The translations under genes and the position numbers were made by a program. Source: Trueperaceae bacterium (GTDB lineage Bacteria > Deinococcota > Deinococci > Deinococcales > Trueperaceae). From it: DNA of 26,170 bases. This document shows positions 1 through 7,152 of the stretch, piece by piece (within the stretch, counting starts at the first letter, position 1; every line of letters begins with the position of its first letter). The stretch spans positions 1-26,170 of the forward strand of contig JAABSI010000039.1 of NCBI GenBank assembly GCA_011390455.1, written 5' to 3'. The notes beneath the pieces are model-generated. The model made no database searches. It was given only the letters and a program-made list of their open reading frames with translations, and was not told where the DNA came from.

Positions 1-358
<358 letters not shown>

Positions 359-361
<3 letters not shown>

Positions 362-386
362 CCCGGCTGGCGGGCCGAGGGGGTCA
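359..386. terminator. Short inverted repeat between convergent trpA and rlpA-like genes
   Basis: The two genes converge with only 22 bases between them. TGACCC at 359-364 (beginning with the trpA stop) pairs with GGGTCA at 381-386 (ending with the complement of the other gene's stop). A 3-bp inner stem GGC/GCC lies at 365-367 and 374-376. No U-tract follows, so this is at best a weak bidirectional terminator. Confidence 0.3.
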
Positions 387-1046
387 GTCGCTCCGGACGG
401 ACGCGAGCGGCCCGAGGACCAGGTAGAGCTCGGGGGCCACGAAGAGGTCGGCCCCCGAGCCCGCCTCGCCGGCGACGATGCGTACGAGCACGGGGTCGGT
501 CGCGCGGTCGGACGTGAGCAACAGCAGCTGGCCGGGCCGGTGCTGCGCGGAGCGCGCATCGAAGCCGCGCAGGTCGGCCGCCACGGCCAAGCGCGCGGCG
601 CCGTTCGTGGCGAGGACGTCGACGCGCACGTCGATCACCCCCCGGCCGATCGCGTCGAGCGCCTCCGCGCCCGCGCGCGAGAGATCGATCACGCGGCCCG
701 GCAGGAACGGCCCGCGGTCGTTGATGCGCAGTTCGACGGTGGCGCCGGTCTCGAGGTCGGTGACCCGCACGCGGGTCCCGAAGGGCAGCGTGCGGTGCGC
801 GGCGGTGAGGTCGCTGGGGTCGAAGATCTCGCCGCTGGCGGTGCGCCGGCCGGCGAAGCCGGGTCCGTACCAGGACGCGCCGCCGACGAAGCTCGTCGCG
901 GCGAGCGGCGCCTGCGCCGCTTCGGACGGGGCGCCCGCGGGCGCGGCGGTGCGGGCGGGCGCGCACGCGGCCAGCACGAGCGCGACCGCCGCCGCGAGCA
1001 CGATCGGCCCGGCGGCGCGGTGGATGGGTGAGCGGGTGCGGGGCAC
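384..1046 (-). CDS. RlpA-like double-psi beta-barrel lipoprotein
   Basis: With the GTG start at 1046 the protein has about 220 residues. It begins with basic residues (MPRTRSPIHRAAG), then a hydrophobic stretch ending in the lipobox VLAAC, so it is probably a lipoprotein exported by Sec and anchored in a membrane. An Ala/Pro-rich linker is followed by the RlpA-type double-psi beta-barrel: GGASWYGPGFAGRRTASGE, AHRTLPFGTRVRVTD, and RINDRGPF, with the conserved Glu and Asp both present. Some RlpA proteins are septal lytic transglycosylases acting on denuded peptidoglycan; others are inactive, so activity is not proven. The C-terminal ~85 residues are variable and lack a recognisable SPOR domain. 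A GTG at 1100 in frame would add 18 residues, but they overlap a hairpin after the upstream gene and leave an awkward signal peptide. Neither start has a good ribosome-binding site. Confidence 0.8.
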   Translation of the reverse strand: MPRTRSPIHRAAGPIVLAAAVALVLAACAPARTAAPAGAPSEAAQAPLAATSFVGGASWYGPGFAGRRTASGEIFDPSDLTAAHRTLPFGTRVRVTDLETGATVELRINDRGPFLPGRVIDLSRAGAEALDAIGRGVIDVRVDVLATNGAARLAVAADLRGFDARSAQHRPGQLLLLTSDRATDPVLVRIVAGEAGSGADLFVAPELYLVLGPLASVRSD

Positions 1047-1110
1047 GATGCCCGCAGGATGGCACCCCGACGCGGCCGGCGGCAAGGCCGGCGCGCTCAC
1101 GGAGCGTGCG

Positions 1111-1287
1111 TCAGGCCGACCAGGTGCGCCGGACGAGCTCCTTCTGTGCGAGCACGAAGGCCTCGTAGTCGCCGATCTCGGCCGTGCCCTCGGCGATCGC
1201 GTTCTCGCAGCGCACGATGATGCGGCTGAGTTCGTCGTCGCTCAGGGAGCGAAGCGGCTCTTGTCGGCGGTACGGATCGATGTGCAT
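1111..1287 (-). CDS. Small conserved-looking protein of 58 residues, function unknown
   Basis: ATG at 1287-1285 runs to TGA at 1113-1111. A very good ribosome-binding site (GGGAGGG, eight bases before ATG) supports it, as does a possible -10 TAGCCT at 1347-1342. The predicted peptide starts MHIDPYRRQEPLRSLSDDEL, continues SRIIVRCENAIAEGTAEIGD, and ends in a charged helix terminating in VRRTWSA. It is mostly charged and probably helical, with one cysteine and no membrane segment. I do not recognise the family. It fills an otherwise empty gap and lies 65 bases upstream of the rlpA-like gene's preferred start on the same strand, so the two may be co-transcribed. Because it is short it is easily missed by gene finders. 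The Shine-Dalgarno sequence and the balanced amino-acid composition argue that it is real. Confidence 0.7.
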   Translation of the reverse strand: MHIDPYRRQEPLRSLSDDELSRIIVRCENAIAEGTAEIGDYEAFVLAQKELVRRTWSA

Positions 1288-1341
1288 GGCGGCGTCCCTC
1301 CCGCGGTTCGCGGCGGGGCGCGCTGGCCCCGAGATGCACGA

Positions 1342-1347
1342 AGGCTA
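1342..1347 (-). promoter_or_regulatory. Possible -10 box for the 58-residue gene
   Basis: TAGCCT on the minus strand sits about 55 bases before the ATG at 1287, allowing a leader of about 48 nt that contains the GGGAGGG ribosome-binding site. No convincing -35 element is visible. Confidence 0.3.
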
Positions 1348-1391
1348 GCGCCGCGGCTCTGACGAGAACCTCACACGCCGGAGCCGGCCGG

Positions 1392-1397
1392 TATCGT
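1392..1397 (+). promoter_or_regulatory. -10 box of tatD, leaderless spacing
   Basis: TATCGT ends five bases before the GTG start of tatD, and there is no Shine-Dalgarno sequence. A transcript starting 5-7 bases after this box would begin at or near the start codon, as for leaderless mRNAs. The -35 region is not recognisable. Confidence 0.5.
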
Positions 1398-1402
1398 GCG
1401 GC

Positions 1403-2179
1403 GTGATCGATACCCACTGCCACCTCGACCGCCTCGATGCCCCCACGGACGCTCGCGAAGAAGGGCTGGCCGCCCTGATCACCGTCGCGACCGGTCCGGA
1501 GCGCGTGGCCGCCGCGCTCGCCGCCGCGGAGGCCGACCCGGGGACCTACGCGATCGTCGGGATCCATCCGAACGACGCCGTGGCGGCCTCCGACCCCGCC
1601 GGGCGTCGCACGGTCGAAGCGGCGCTGGCGCACCCGAAGGTCGTCGGGGTCGGCGAGACCGGCGTCGACCTCTACTGGGACGCGGTGCCCTTGGACGTCC
1701 AGTTGGCGTCCTTCCGCTGGCAGGGGGCGCTCGCGCACGAGCACGACCTGCCGCTCGTGTTGCACGTCCGGGACGCGAACGGCGCGCGTTGGGGGCATCG
1801 CGACGAGGCCTCGCGCGCGACCGCGGCCACGATCGCGGAGCTCGGCCACGAACGTGGGGTGCTGCACTGCACCAACGGCCACCCCGACCTGCTGCGGGTC
1901 GCGCTCGAACTCGGGTGGTACGTCAGCTTCGCGGGGAACCTCACCTACAAGAGCGCCGAGGCCATCCGCGATGCGGCCACGGCCGTGCCGCTCGAACGTC
2001 TGCTCGTGGAGACCGACGCGCCGTACCTGGCCCCGGTGCCGCACCGAGGGAAGCCCAACCGCCCCGGCCACGTGCGGCTGACGGCCGCCGAGCTCGCCCG
2101 CCTCCGGGGCGCGGCGCCCGAGGCGCTCGAATCGCAGCTCGACGCCAACGCGCGGCGCGTCTTCCGACTGCCCGCCTGA
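1403..2179 (+). CDS. TatD-family metal-dependent hydrolase/deoxyribonuclease
   Basis: The protein has 258 residues, normal for the family (about 255-265). It is a cytoplasmic TIM-barrel metallohydrolase. Metal ligands are in the expected order: IDTHCHLD at residues 2-9 (HxH), VGETGVDLYWD (Glu), PLVLHVRD (His), LHCTNGHPD (His) and VETDAPYLAP (Asp). TatD enzymes hydrolyse DNA or other phosphoesters and have been tied to DNA repair and quality control; the in vivo substrate here cannot be told from sequence. The GTG start puts the catalytic HxH at the extreme N-terminus, as is usual. It is transcribed divergently from the 58-residue gene. The cysteine in the fourth-ligand segment (HCTNG, where HCFTG is common) is a mild variation. 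Confidence 0.93.
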   Translation: MIDTHCHLDRLDAPTDAREEGLAALITVATGPERVAAALAAAEADPGTYAIVGIHPNDAVAASDPAGRRTVEAALAHPKVVGVGETGVDLYWDAVPLDVQLASFRWQGALAHEHDLPLVLHVRDANGARWGHRDEASRATAATIAELGHERGVLHCTNGHPDLLRVALELGWYVSFAGNLTYKSAEAIRDAATAVPLERLLVETDAPYLAPVPHRGKPNRPGHVRLTAAELARLRGAAPEALESQLDANARRVFRLPA

Positions 2180-2192
2180 GCCGCGGCCGCCG

Positions 2193-2618
2193 TCAGCCGC
2201 GCTCCGCGTCCGGCGGCGGCCCGGTGCGCCGCACCGCCACGCCGTCGCGATCGTGCCGCAGCAGTTCGGCGAGGCGCCGGCGCGACATGACGCGGTGCGG
2301 ATCGCGGGGCACGAAGGCGGTCACGACGTCGACCCACCGGGGCCGGCCGTACGCGACGACGACGTGCAGCGGCACTCGAACCAGCGGTCCGGCCGGTACC
2401 CAGCCGAGGACGAGCAGGCGCTCGTCCTGGAGGTAGCGAGCGAGCTCGCGCCCGTGCAGCAGCGTCATCACCACGTCGCGTTCCACGAACCCTTCCGAGG
2501 CGGCGTGCCGCACGGCGTGCGGTCCGAGTCGGTAGCGCCCTTCGCGGACGTGCGGGCGCAGGTCCTCGAGGGTGCGGCGGACGATGCGGGGTGGGCCTTG
2601 GGGGTCGGGCGCGGGCAT
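2193..2618 (-). CDS. Small protein of unknown function (141 aa), loosely DUF4258-like
   Basis: ATG at 2618 is preceded by GGAGGAGG seven bases upstream, a strong ribosome-binding site that fixes the start. The 141-residue product begins MPAPDPQGPP, then has a basic core: YRLGPHAVRHAASEGFVERD, then MTLLHGRELARYLQDERLLV, then a beta-like segment around PLHVVVAYGRPRWVDVVTAF, ending in a basic helix SRRRLAELLRHDRD. The layout 'histidine-containing helix, then a region binding conditionally to a strand of the form VVVAY..VVTAF' recalls DUF4258/RelE-like small proteins, but I cannot assign it with confidence. No partner antitoxin-like gene is adjacent. It is convergent with tatD (13 bases between stops) and divergent from the gene at 2705. 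Confidence 0.75.
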   Translation of the reverse strand: MPAPDPQGPPRIVRRTLEDLRPHVREGRYRLGPHAVRHAASEGFVERDVVMTLLHGRELARYLQDERLLVLGWVPAGPLVRVPLHVVVAYGRPRWVDVVTAFVPRDPHRVMSRRRLAELLRHDRDGVAVRRTGPPPDAERG

Positions 2619-2692
2619 CGGGCGGCCTCCTCCGGTGCCGCCATACCTACCATGGGGCCATCCAGGATTCCGGGTCCGGGCCACGGTCGTCC

Positions 2693-2698
2693 TACGAT
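2693..2698 (+). promoter_or_regulatory. -10 box, leaderless spacing, before the 90-residue gene
   Basis: TACGAT ends six bases before ATG 2705, and no Shine-Dalgarno sequence is present. This matches the leaderless pattern seen repeatedly in this window. Confidence 0.5.
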
Positions 2699-2704
2699 GC
2701 GGCC

Positions 2705-2977
2705 ATGACCGACTCCCGACCGATCCCGCCGCCCTCGTCCGCCATGGAGGCGGGCGACCTCGACGTGCGCTTCTTCGAACTCGCCGGCTCCGACGCACGG
2801 GCGGCGTTGGCACCGCTCGCCGACGCCTGGCGGCGCGCCGGAGCCGAGGTCGAGCTGCTGGCCGCGGTGGACCAGGGCGACCTCTGGCTCCTCGTGGCGC
2901 GCGGCGGCCGCGAACCGGACGCGCTCCCGGTGCCCCAGCGCGCGCGCACCTGGCGGTTCCGGAGCGTGGCGCGGTGA
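2705..2977 (+). CDS. Hypothetical protein, 90 aa
   Basis: The start is ATG 2705, chosen because it sits six bases after TACGAT; the frame is open further upstream but that part overlaps the divergent gene's promoter. The product opens with a Pro/Ser-rich tail (MTDSRPIPPPSSAME), then GDLDVRFFELAGSDARAALA and a helix ADAWRRAGAEVELLAAV, followed by a strand QGDLWLLVARGG and a basic end RARTWRFRSVAR. It looks like a small alpha/beta domain with no membrane segment. I do not recognise a family. Its stop overlaps the start of the next gene by four bases (GTGA), so it is co-transcribed and translationally coupled with the alpha/beta hydrolase. Confidence 0.7.
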   Translation: MTDSRPIPPPSSAMEAGDLDVRFFELAGSDARAALAPLADAWRRAGAEVELLAAVDQGDLWLLVARGGREPDALPVPQRARTWRFRSVAR

Positions 2978-3927
2978 GCGGTCGCGACGCCGAGGCCCCC
3001 GAGGGCGGCATCGACGAACTCGCGGCCACCGGCTGGCTCGACGACGCCGCCCACGTCGTGGTGCCCGGCGCCGACCTCTACGTGGAGCAGGTCGGCCGCC
3101 CCGAAGCGCCCCCGGTGTACGTGCTGCACGGCGGTCCGGGCTACTCGTGCCACGCCCTGCGCGAGCTGCTCGGCGAGGACCTCGAGCGTTACCGCGTGGT
3201 GTACGCGGACCAGCGCGGCGGCGGCCGCAGCTACGCCGACGCCCCGTTCGACCTCGACGTGCTCGCCGACGACGTGGCGGCGGTGCTGGGTGCGCTCCGG
3301 TTGGCGGACGCGACGCTGCTCGCCCACGGCTTCGGGGCGGCCGTCGCGGTGCGGGCCGCGCGACGGCATCCGGACCGGGTGCGCGGGTTGGTGCTCGTCA
3401 ACCCATGGGTGTCGATGCCGATGCTCGCGCGCACCCTCCAGCGCGCGGCGGCCGTCCGCAGCGGGAACGGCGACGCCGCCCTCCCTCCGGAGGGTGCGCT
3501 GGCCGACGCCGACGCGCTCGATCCCCAAGCGCTCGTCGACGAGGCGTTCGGGCGGGCCTCCGCCAAGGCGCTGTTCGACGCGCTGCTCTTCCCCGACGCG
3601 GCCGCTCGGCTGCGGCTCGAGCACGCGGACGCGAGCGCCCTCCTCGGACCCACCGAGACGGTCGAACTCCCCGACCCCTGGAGCGTCGACGTGCGCGCCG
3701 AACTGGCCTCGCTGCGGACGCCGGCCGCCGTGCTCGTCGCCACCCAGGACGGCTCGGCCTACCCCGATCAGGTCGAGGCGGCGCTGTCCGGCCTCCCCCA
3801 CGGCGTCACCGCCCTGGTCGAGGGGGGCCACTACCCATGGCTCGACGCCGGCGACGATTTCGTCGCATCGCTGCACGCGGCGCTCGCCCACGCCGGCGCG
3901 GTCGGGACGCCCGAGGGCGATGCCTAG
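2974..3927 (+). CDS. Alpha/beta-hydrolase of the proline iminopeptidase type with Gly in place of the nucleophile Ser
   Basis: GTG 2974 overlaps the preceding stop by four bases; the product has 317 residues. The fold is clear: VYVLHGGPGYSCHAL (oxyanion HGGPG motif), VVYADQRGGGRSYA (the DQRG.GRS signature of proline iminopeptidases), the nucleophile elbow LLAHGFGAAVAV, the acid region VLVATQDGSAYP and the histidine region VEGGHYPWLD. At the elbow the expected Ser in G/A-H-S-x-G is Gly119 (GGC), while Asp259 and His286 remain. If read correctly, ordinary serine hydrolysis is impossible unless another residue substitutes. The gene is otherwise full length with no frameshift, so it is not obviously decayed. 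It may be a non-catalytic binding protein or use different chemistry. Cytoplasmic; no signal peptide. Confidence 0.85.
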   Translation: MSGRDAEAPEGGIDELAATGWLDDAAHVVVPGADLYVEQVGRPEAPPVYVLHGGPGYSCHALRELLGEDLERYRVVYADQRGGGRSYADAPFDLDVLADDVAAVLGALRLADATLLAHGFGAAVAVRAARRHPDRVRGLVLVNPWVSMPMLARTLQRAAAVRSGNGDAALPPEGALADADALDPQALVDEAFGRASAKALFDALLFPDAAARLRLEHADASALLGPTETVELPDPWSVDVRAELASLRTPAAVLVATQDGSAYPDQVEAALSGLPHGVTALVEGGHYPWLDAGDDFVASLHAALAHAGAVGTPEGDA

Positions 3928-3942
3928 CCCTCCGGCGCGCGT

Positions 3943-3952
3943 GAAGCGCTTC
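3943..3952. repeat. 10-bp palindrome upstream of yqeG
   Basis: GAAGCGCTTC is a perfect palindrome in the 61-base gap between the hydrolase stop and the yqeG start, about 25 bases before the -10 box. It could be an operator half-site pair, but at this length chance is possible. Confidence 0.25.
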
Positions 3953-3976
3953 TCGGGTGCCCTCACGGACGCGTGC

Positions 3977-3982
3977 TAGCAT
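3977..3982 (+). promoter_or_regulatory. -10 box of yqeG, leaderless spacing
   Basis: TAGCAT ends six bases before ATG 3989 and there is no Shine-Dalgarno sequence. It probably starts the yqeG-pilB-pilT transcript. Confidence 0.5.
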
Positions 3983-3988
3983 CGCGAA

Positions 3989-4489
3989 ATGCTGAAGCCG
4001 AACCTCCACGTTGCGTCGGTGACGGACGTTTCCGTCGCTTGGCTGCAAGAGCACGGGGTCCGCGCCGTGCTCGTGGACGCCGACGACACCCTCGTCGTCC
4101 GCGACGGCGCGCCGGTCGGCGCCGACGTCCGCACCTGGCTCGCCGCCCTCAAGGCCGCCGGGATCGCGGTCGCGCTGTTGTCGAACGGCACCCGATCCCG
4201 CGTCGCCACGCTCGGGCGCGACCTCGGCGTGCCCGCCTTCGCGCTGTCGGGCAAGCCCTTCGGCTTCGCCTTCCGGCGCGGGTTGCGCGCGCTCGGCAGC
4301 GACGCTCGGCACACCGCCATGGTGGGCGATCAGCTCTTCACCGACGTGCTCGGCGCGAACTGCGCCGGCTTGATCTCGATCCTCGTCACCCCACTCTCGC
4401 CCGGCCGGCACGCCCACACGCGCGCCGCCCGCCGGCTCGAGCGGTGGGTGCTCACCGGAGGTGGCCATGGCCGTCCTGTCGATCGGTGA
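3989..4489 (+). CDS. YqeG-family HAD (IIIA-type) phosphatase
   Basis: 166 residues, the usual length of YqeG proteins (about 160-180). HAD motif I is VLVDADDTLV (DxDxT, with both aspartates), motif II is LLSNGT, the motif III lysine lies in LSGKPFGFAFRRGL, and motif IV is MVGDQLFTDVLGAN. The LLSNG, KP.G.AF and GDQLFTD segments are typical of YqeG rather than other HADs. It is a small cytoplasmic phosphatase; characterised relatives act on phosphatidylglycerophosphate or unknown substrates, so the substrate is left open. The last 23 bases overlap the start of pilB in another frame, so translation of the two is closely linked. The C-terminal tail after RRLERWVLTGGG is basic and not conserved-looking. 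Confidence 0.9.
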   Translation: MLKPNLHVASVTDVSVAWLQEHGVRAVLVDADDTLVVRDGAPVGADVRTWLAALKAAGIAVALLSNGTRSRVATLGRDLGVPAFALSGKPFGFAFRRGLRALGSDARHTAMVGDQLFTDVLGANCAGLISILVTPLSPGRHAHTRAARRLERWVLTGGGHGRPVDR

Positions 4490-7124
4490 CAAGCGCCTAG
4501 GCGCCGTCCTCCTCGAACGCGGCTACGTCAGCGACGAATCGCTGCAGCAGGCGATCGGGCGCCACGCCGAGGTCGGCGGCCGCCTCGCCGACGTCCTCGT
4601 CCAGATCGGCGTGATCTCGGAGCAGCGCATCGCGCGCGCGGTCGAGGAGTCGATCGGCATCCCGCTCGTGATGCTGCCGCGCGTCGACGTGATGCCGGAC
4701 GCGCTCGCCAAGGTCGACGGCGACACCGCCTACGAAGTAGGTGCGCTGCCCTTCGCGATCGACGGCAACCGCCTGCGGGTCGCCTTCGAGGACCCGCTCG
4801 ACGCCTTGGCGATCGAGGAGATCGAGGACGCCTCCGGCTGCGTCGTCGAGCCCTACCAGGCCCTGCGGAGCGAGCTGCAGTGGGCGCTGGCGACGTACTA
4901 CCCCGAGCTCGGCCTCACGCCGCCCAGCGACTTCCAGGTCGACACCAGCCAGCGCCTCGGGGCACTGGCCGTCGAGCGCGGGCTGCTGAGCGAAGAGGAC
5001 CTCGCCGAGGCGGTCGCCGAGCAGCAGCGCACCGGCGGGGTGCTGGGGCGCATCCTCGTCCGCCGCGGCCACCTCGACGACGACACGCTCGTGCGGCTCC
5101 TCGCCGAGCAGCTGGGGCTCCCGTTCGAACCCAGCTTGGCCGGCGTGCCCTTCGACGAGTCGCTGGCGAGCCATCTGCTGCGCCTCGACGCGGTGCAGTT
5201 CAACGCCGTGCCGCTGCGCATGGACGGCGAGACGCTGGTCGTCGCGGTCGCCGATCCGCGGCGCATCGCCGACGTCGAGGCCATCGTGCCGATCGCGACC
5301 GCGTTCGTCGCCGCGTCGGACGCCCAGGTCCAGCAGCGCATCGAGGCGATGTACGCCCACGACAAGGGGCGGCTCGGCGAACAGCTGCTCGTGTCCAAGA
5401 AGCTCAAGCGCGAGCAGCTGCGCAAGGCGCTCGAGGAGCAGGCCAAGCTCGGCAAGGTCAAGCCGCTCGGCGAGATCCTCGTCGACCTCGGGTACGTCAC
5501 CCAGCTCGACGTCGACGAGGCGCTCAACAAGCAGCGCTCCGGCGGCGGTCGGCTCGAGGACACGCTCGTGCAATCGGGCAAGATCTCGCCCGAGATGCTG
5601 GCGCGCAGCCTGGCGATGCAGCTCGGGTACGAGTACGTCGAGGAGAACACCGTCAAGGTCGACCCGATGGTCGTGACGCTGGTGCCCGAGGCGACCGTGC
5701 GCCGCTACCAGGCGATGCCGGTGCGCACCGAGGGCAACACCTTGGTCGTCGCGATGAAGGACCCGCGGCACGTCTTCGCCCTCGACGACATCCGCTTGAT
5801 CACCGGCAAGGAGATCCAGCCGGCGGTCGCCACCGAGGAGACCCTGACGCGCTTGATCAACCGCTTCTACCGCGACGGCGCCGACATGGACGAGCTCGCC
5901 AAGGCGGTCATGGAGGAGGTCGGCGGGCAGCAGCAGGCCGAGGAGGACACCAGCTCGATCGACGACAACGCGCTGGTGAAGGTGGTCAACAGCATCATCC
6001 GCGAGGCGCTGCTGAACGACATCTCGGACATCCACATCGAACCGCGCCCCGACAAGGTGATCGTGCGGGTGCGCAAGGACGGCAGCCTGCGCGAGTACAT
6101 GACCATGCCCAAGGCGACCGCGGGCGCGATGGCGGCGCGCATCAAGATCATGGGCGGGCTGAACATCGCCGAGCGCCGCATGCCGCAGGACGGCCGCGTG
6201 CGCTACAAGGACAAGTCGGTCGAGGTCGACCTCCGCCTCTCGACGCTCCCGACGGTGTACGGCGAGAAGGCCGTCATGCGCCTCCTCAAGAAGGCGACCT
6301 CGATCCCCGAGATCGAGCAGCTCGGCTTCGCCGAACACAACTACCAGCGCTTCACCGACGTGATCCAGAAGCCGTACGGGATGTTCCTGATCACCGGCCC
6401 CACCGGCTCGGGCAAGTCGTTCACGACCTTCTCGATCCTCAAGCGCATCGCGACCCCCGACGTCAACGTCTCGACGGTCGAGGACCCGGTCGAGTACGAG
6501 ATCCCCGGCATCAACCAGACGCAGGTGAACCTCAAGGCCGGCCTCGACTTCGCGCGCGCGCTGCGCGCCTTCCTGCGCCAGGACCCCGACATCATCATGG
6601 TCGGCGAGATCCGCGACCACGAGACCGCCAAGATCTCGATGGAAGCGGCGCTCACCGGCCACCTGCTCATCGCCACGCTGCACACGAACGATGCCGCCGG
6701 TGCCGTGGTGCGCCTGACGGAGATGGGCATCGAGCCCTTCAACGTGTCGGCGTCGCTGATCGGCGTGCTCGCCCAGCGCCTGGTGCGCAAGGTGTGCAAG
6801 GACTGCAAGGTCGAGTACACCCCCGAACCCGACGTGCTGCGCCGGCTCGGCCTCGCCTCGGACGAGATCAAGGGAAAGAAGCTCTACCGCGGGGTCGGTT
6901 GTGAAAAATGCGGCGGCAGCGGCTACAACGGTCGCTACGCTATCCATGAGCTGCTCATCGTCGACGACGAGCTGTCCACCGCCATCGTGAAGGAGCAGTC
7001 GGCGCTGGAGATGAAGGAGATCGCCATGCGCAACGGCATGCGGACGCTCCGCGACGATGGGGTCCTGAAGGCCTTCGAGGGCATCACCACGCTCGAAGAG
7101 GTGCTGGCGAGGACCGCCGAATGA
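4467..7124 (+). CDS. pilB: Type IV pilus extension ATPase PilB/PilF with three N-terminal MshEN-type domains
   Basis: ATG 4467 is chosen over GTG 4461 because GGAGGT at 4457-4462 is correctly spaced from it. The 885-residue product has three related N-terminal domains: residues about 7-140 (begins DKRLGAVLLERG), 160-300 (SQRLGALAVERG) and 300-470 (KGRLGEQLLVSK, then PLGEILVDLGYV). Such domains bind c-di-GMP in related proteins. Thermus PilF has the same triple layout and nearly the same length. The ATPase core spans about 500-880: Walker A GPTGSGKS (644-651), Walker B DPDIIMVGEIRD (706-717), His box LLIATLHTND, and a zinc-binding set C777/C780/C812/C815. It is a cytoplasmic hexameric motor at the inner membrane that drives pilus assembly and, in relatives, DNA uptake. 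pilT follows after 28 bases. Confidence 0.96.
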   Translation: MAVLSIGDKRLGAVLLERGYVSDESLQQAIGRHAEVGGRLADVLVQIGVISEQRIARAVEESIGIPLVMLPRVDVMPDALAKVDGDTAYEVGALPFAIDGNRLRVAFEDPLDALAIEEIEDASGCVVEPYQALRSELQWALATYYPELGLTPPSDFQVDTSQRLGALAVERGLLSEEDLAEAVAEQQRTGGVLGRILVRRGHLDDDTLVRLLAEQLGLPFEPSLAGVPFDESLASHLLRLDAVQFNAVPLRMDGETLVVAVADPRRIADVEAIVPIATAFVAASDAQVQQRIEAMYAHDKGRLGEQLLVSKKLKREQLRKALEEQAKLGKVKPLGEILVDLGYVTQLDVDEALNKQRSGGGRLEDTLVQSGKISPEMLARSLAMQLGYEYVEENTVKVDPMVVTLVPEATVRRYQAMPVRTEGNTLVVAMKDPRHVFALDDIRLITGKEIQPAVATEETLTRLINRFYRDGADMDELAKAVMEEVGGQQQAEEDTSSIDDNALVKVVNSIIREALLNDISDIHIEPRPDKVIVRVRKDGSLREYMTMPKATAGAMAARIKIMGGLNIAERRMPQDGRVRYKDKSVEVDLRLSTLPTVYGEKAVMRLLKKATSIPEIEQLGFAEHNYQRFTDVIQKPYGMFLITGPTGSGKSFTTFSILKRIATPDVNVSTVEDPVEYEIPGINQTQVNLKAGLDFARALRAFLRQDPDIIMVGEIRDHETAKISMEAALTGHLLIATLHTNDAAGAVVRLTEMGIEPFNVSASLIGVLAQRLVRKVCKDCKVEYTPEPDVLRRLGLASDEIKGKKLYRGVGCEKCGGSGYNGRYAIHELLIVDDELSTAIVKEQSALEMKEIAMRNGMRTLRDDGVLKAFEGITTLEEVLARTAE

Positions 7125-7152
7125 CCACCACTTCTCCCGAGAGGAACCCCTG

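Noticed and set aside
1047..1100. Longer N-terminus for the RlpA-like lipoprotein from GTG 1100
   Set aside because: It adds a Pro/Ala stretch before the signal peptide and overlaps a GCCGGC/GCCGGC hairpin; no ribosome-binding site supports it.
2193..2618. Toxin of a toxin-antitoxin pair
   Set aside because: The faint DUF4258/RelE-like look is not matched by an adjacent small antitoxin gene on the same strand.
4497..6947. Open frame of 816 codons opposite pilB
   Set aside because: Composition is that of an antisense shadow (Leu/Asp/Val/His-rich, no motifs), and pilB is certain on the other strand.
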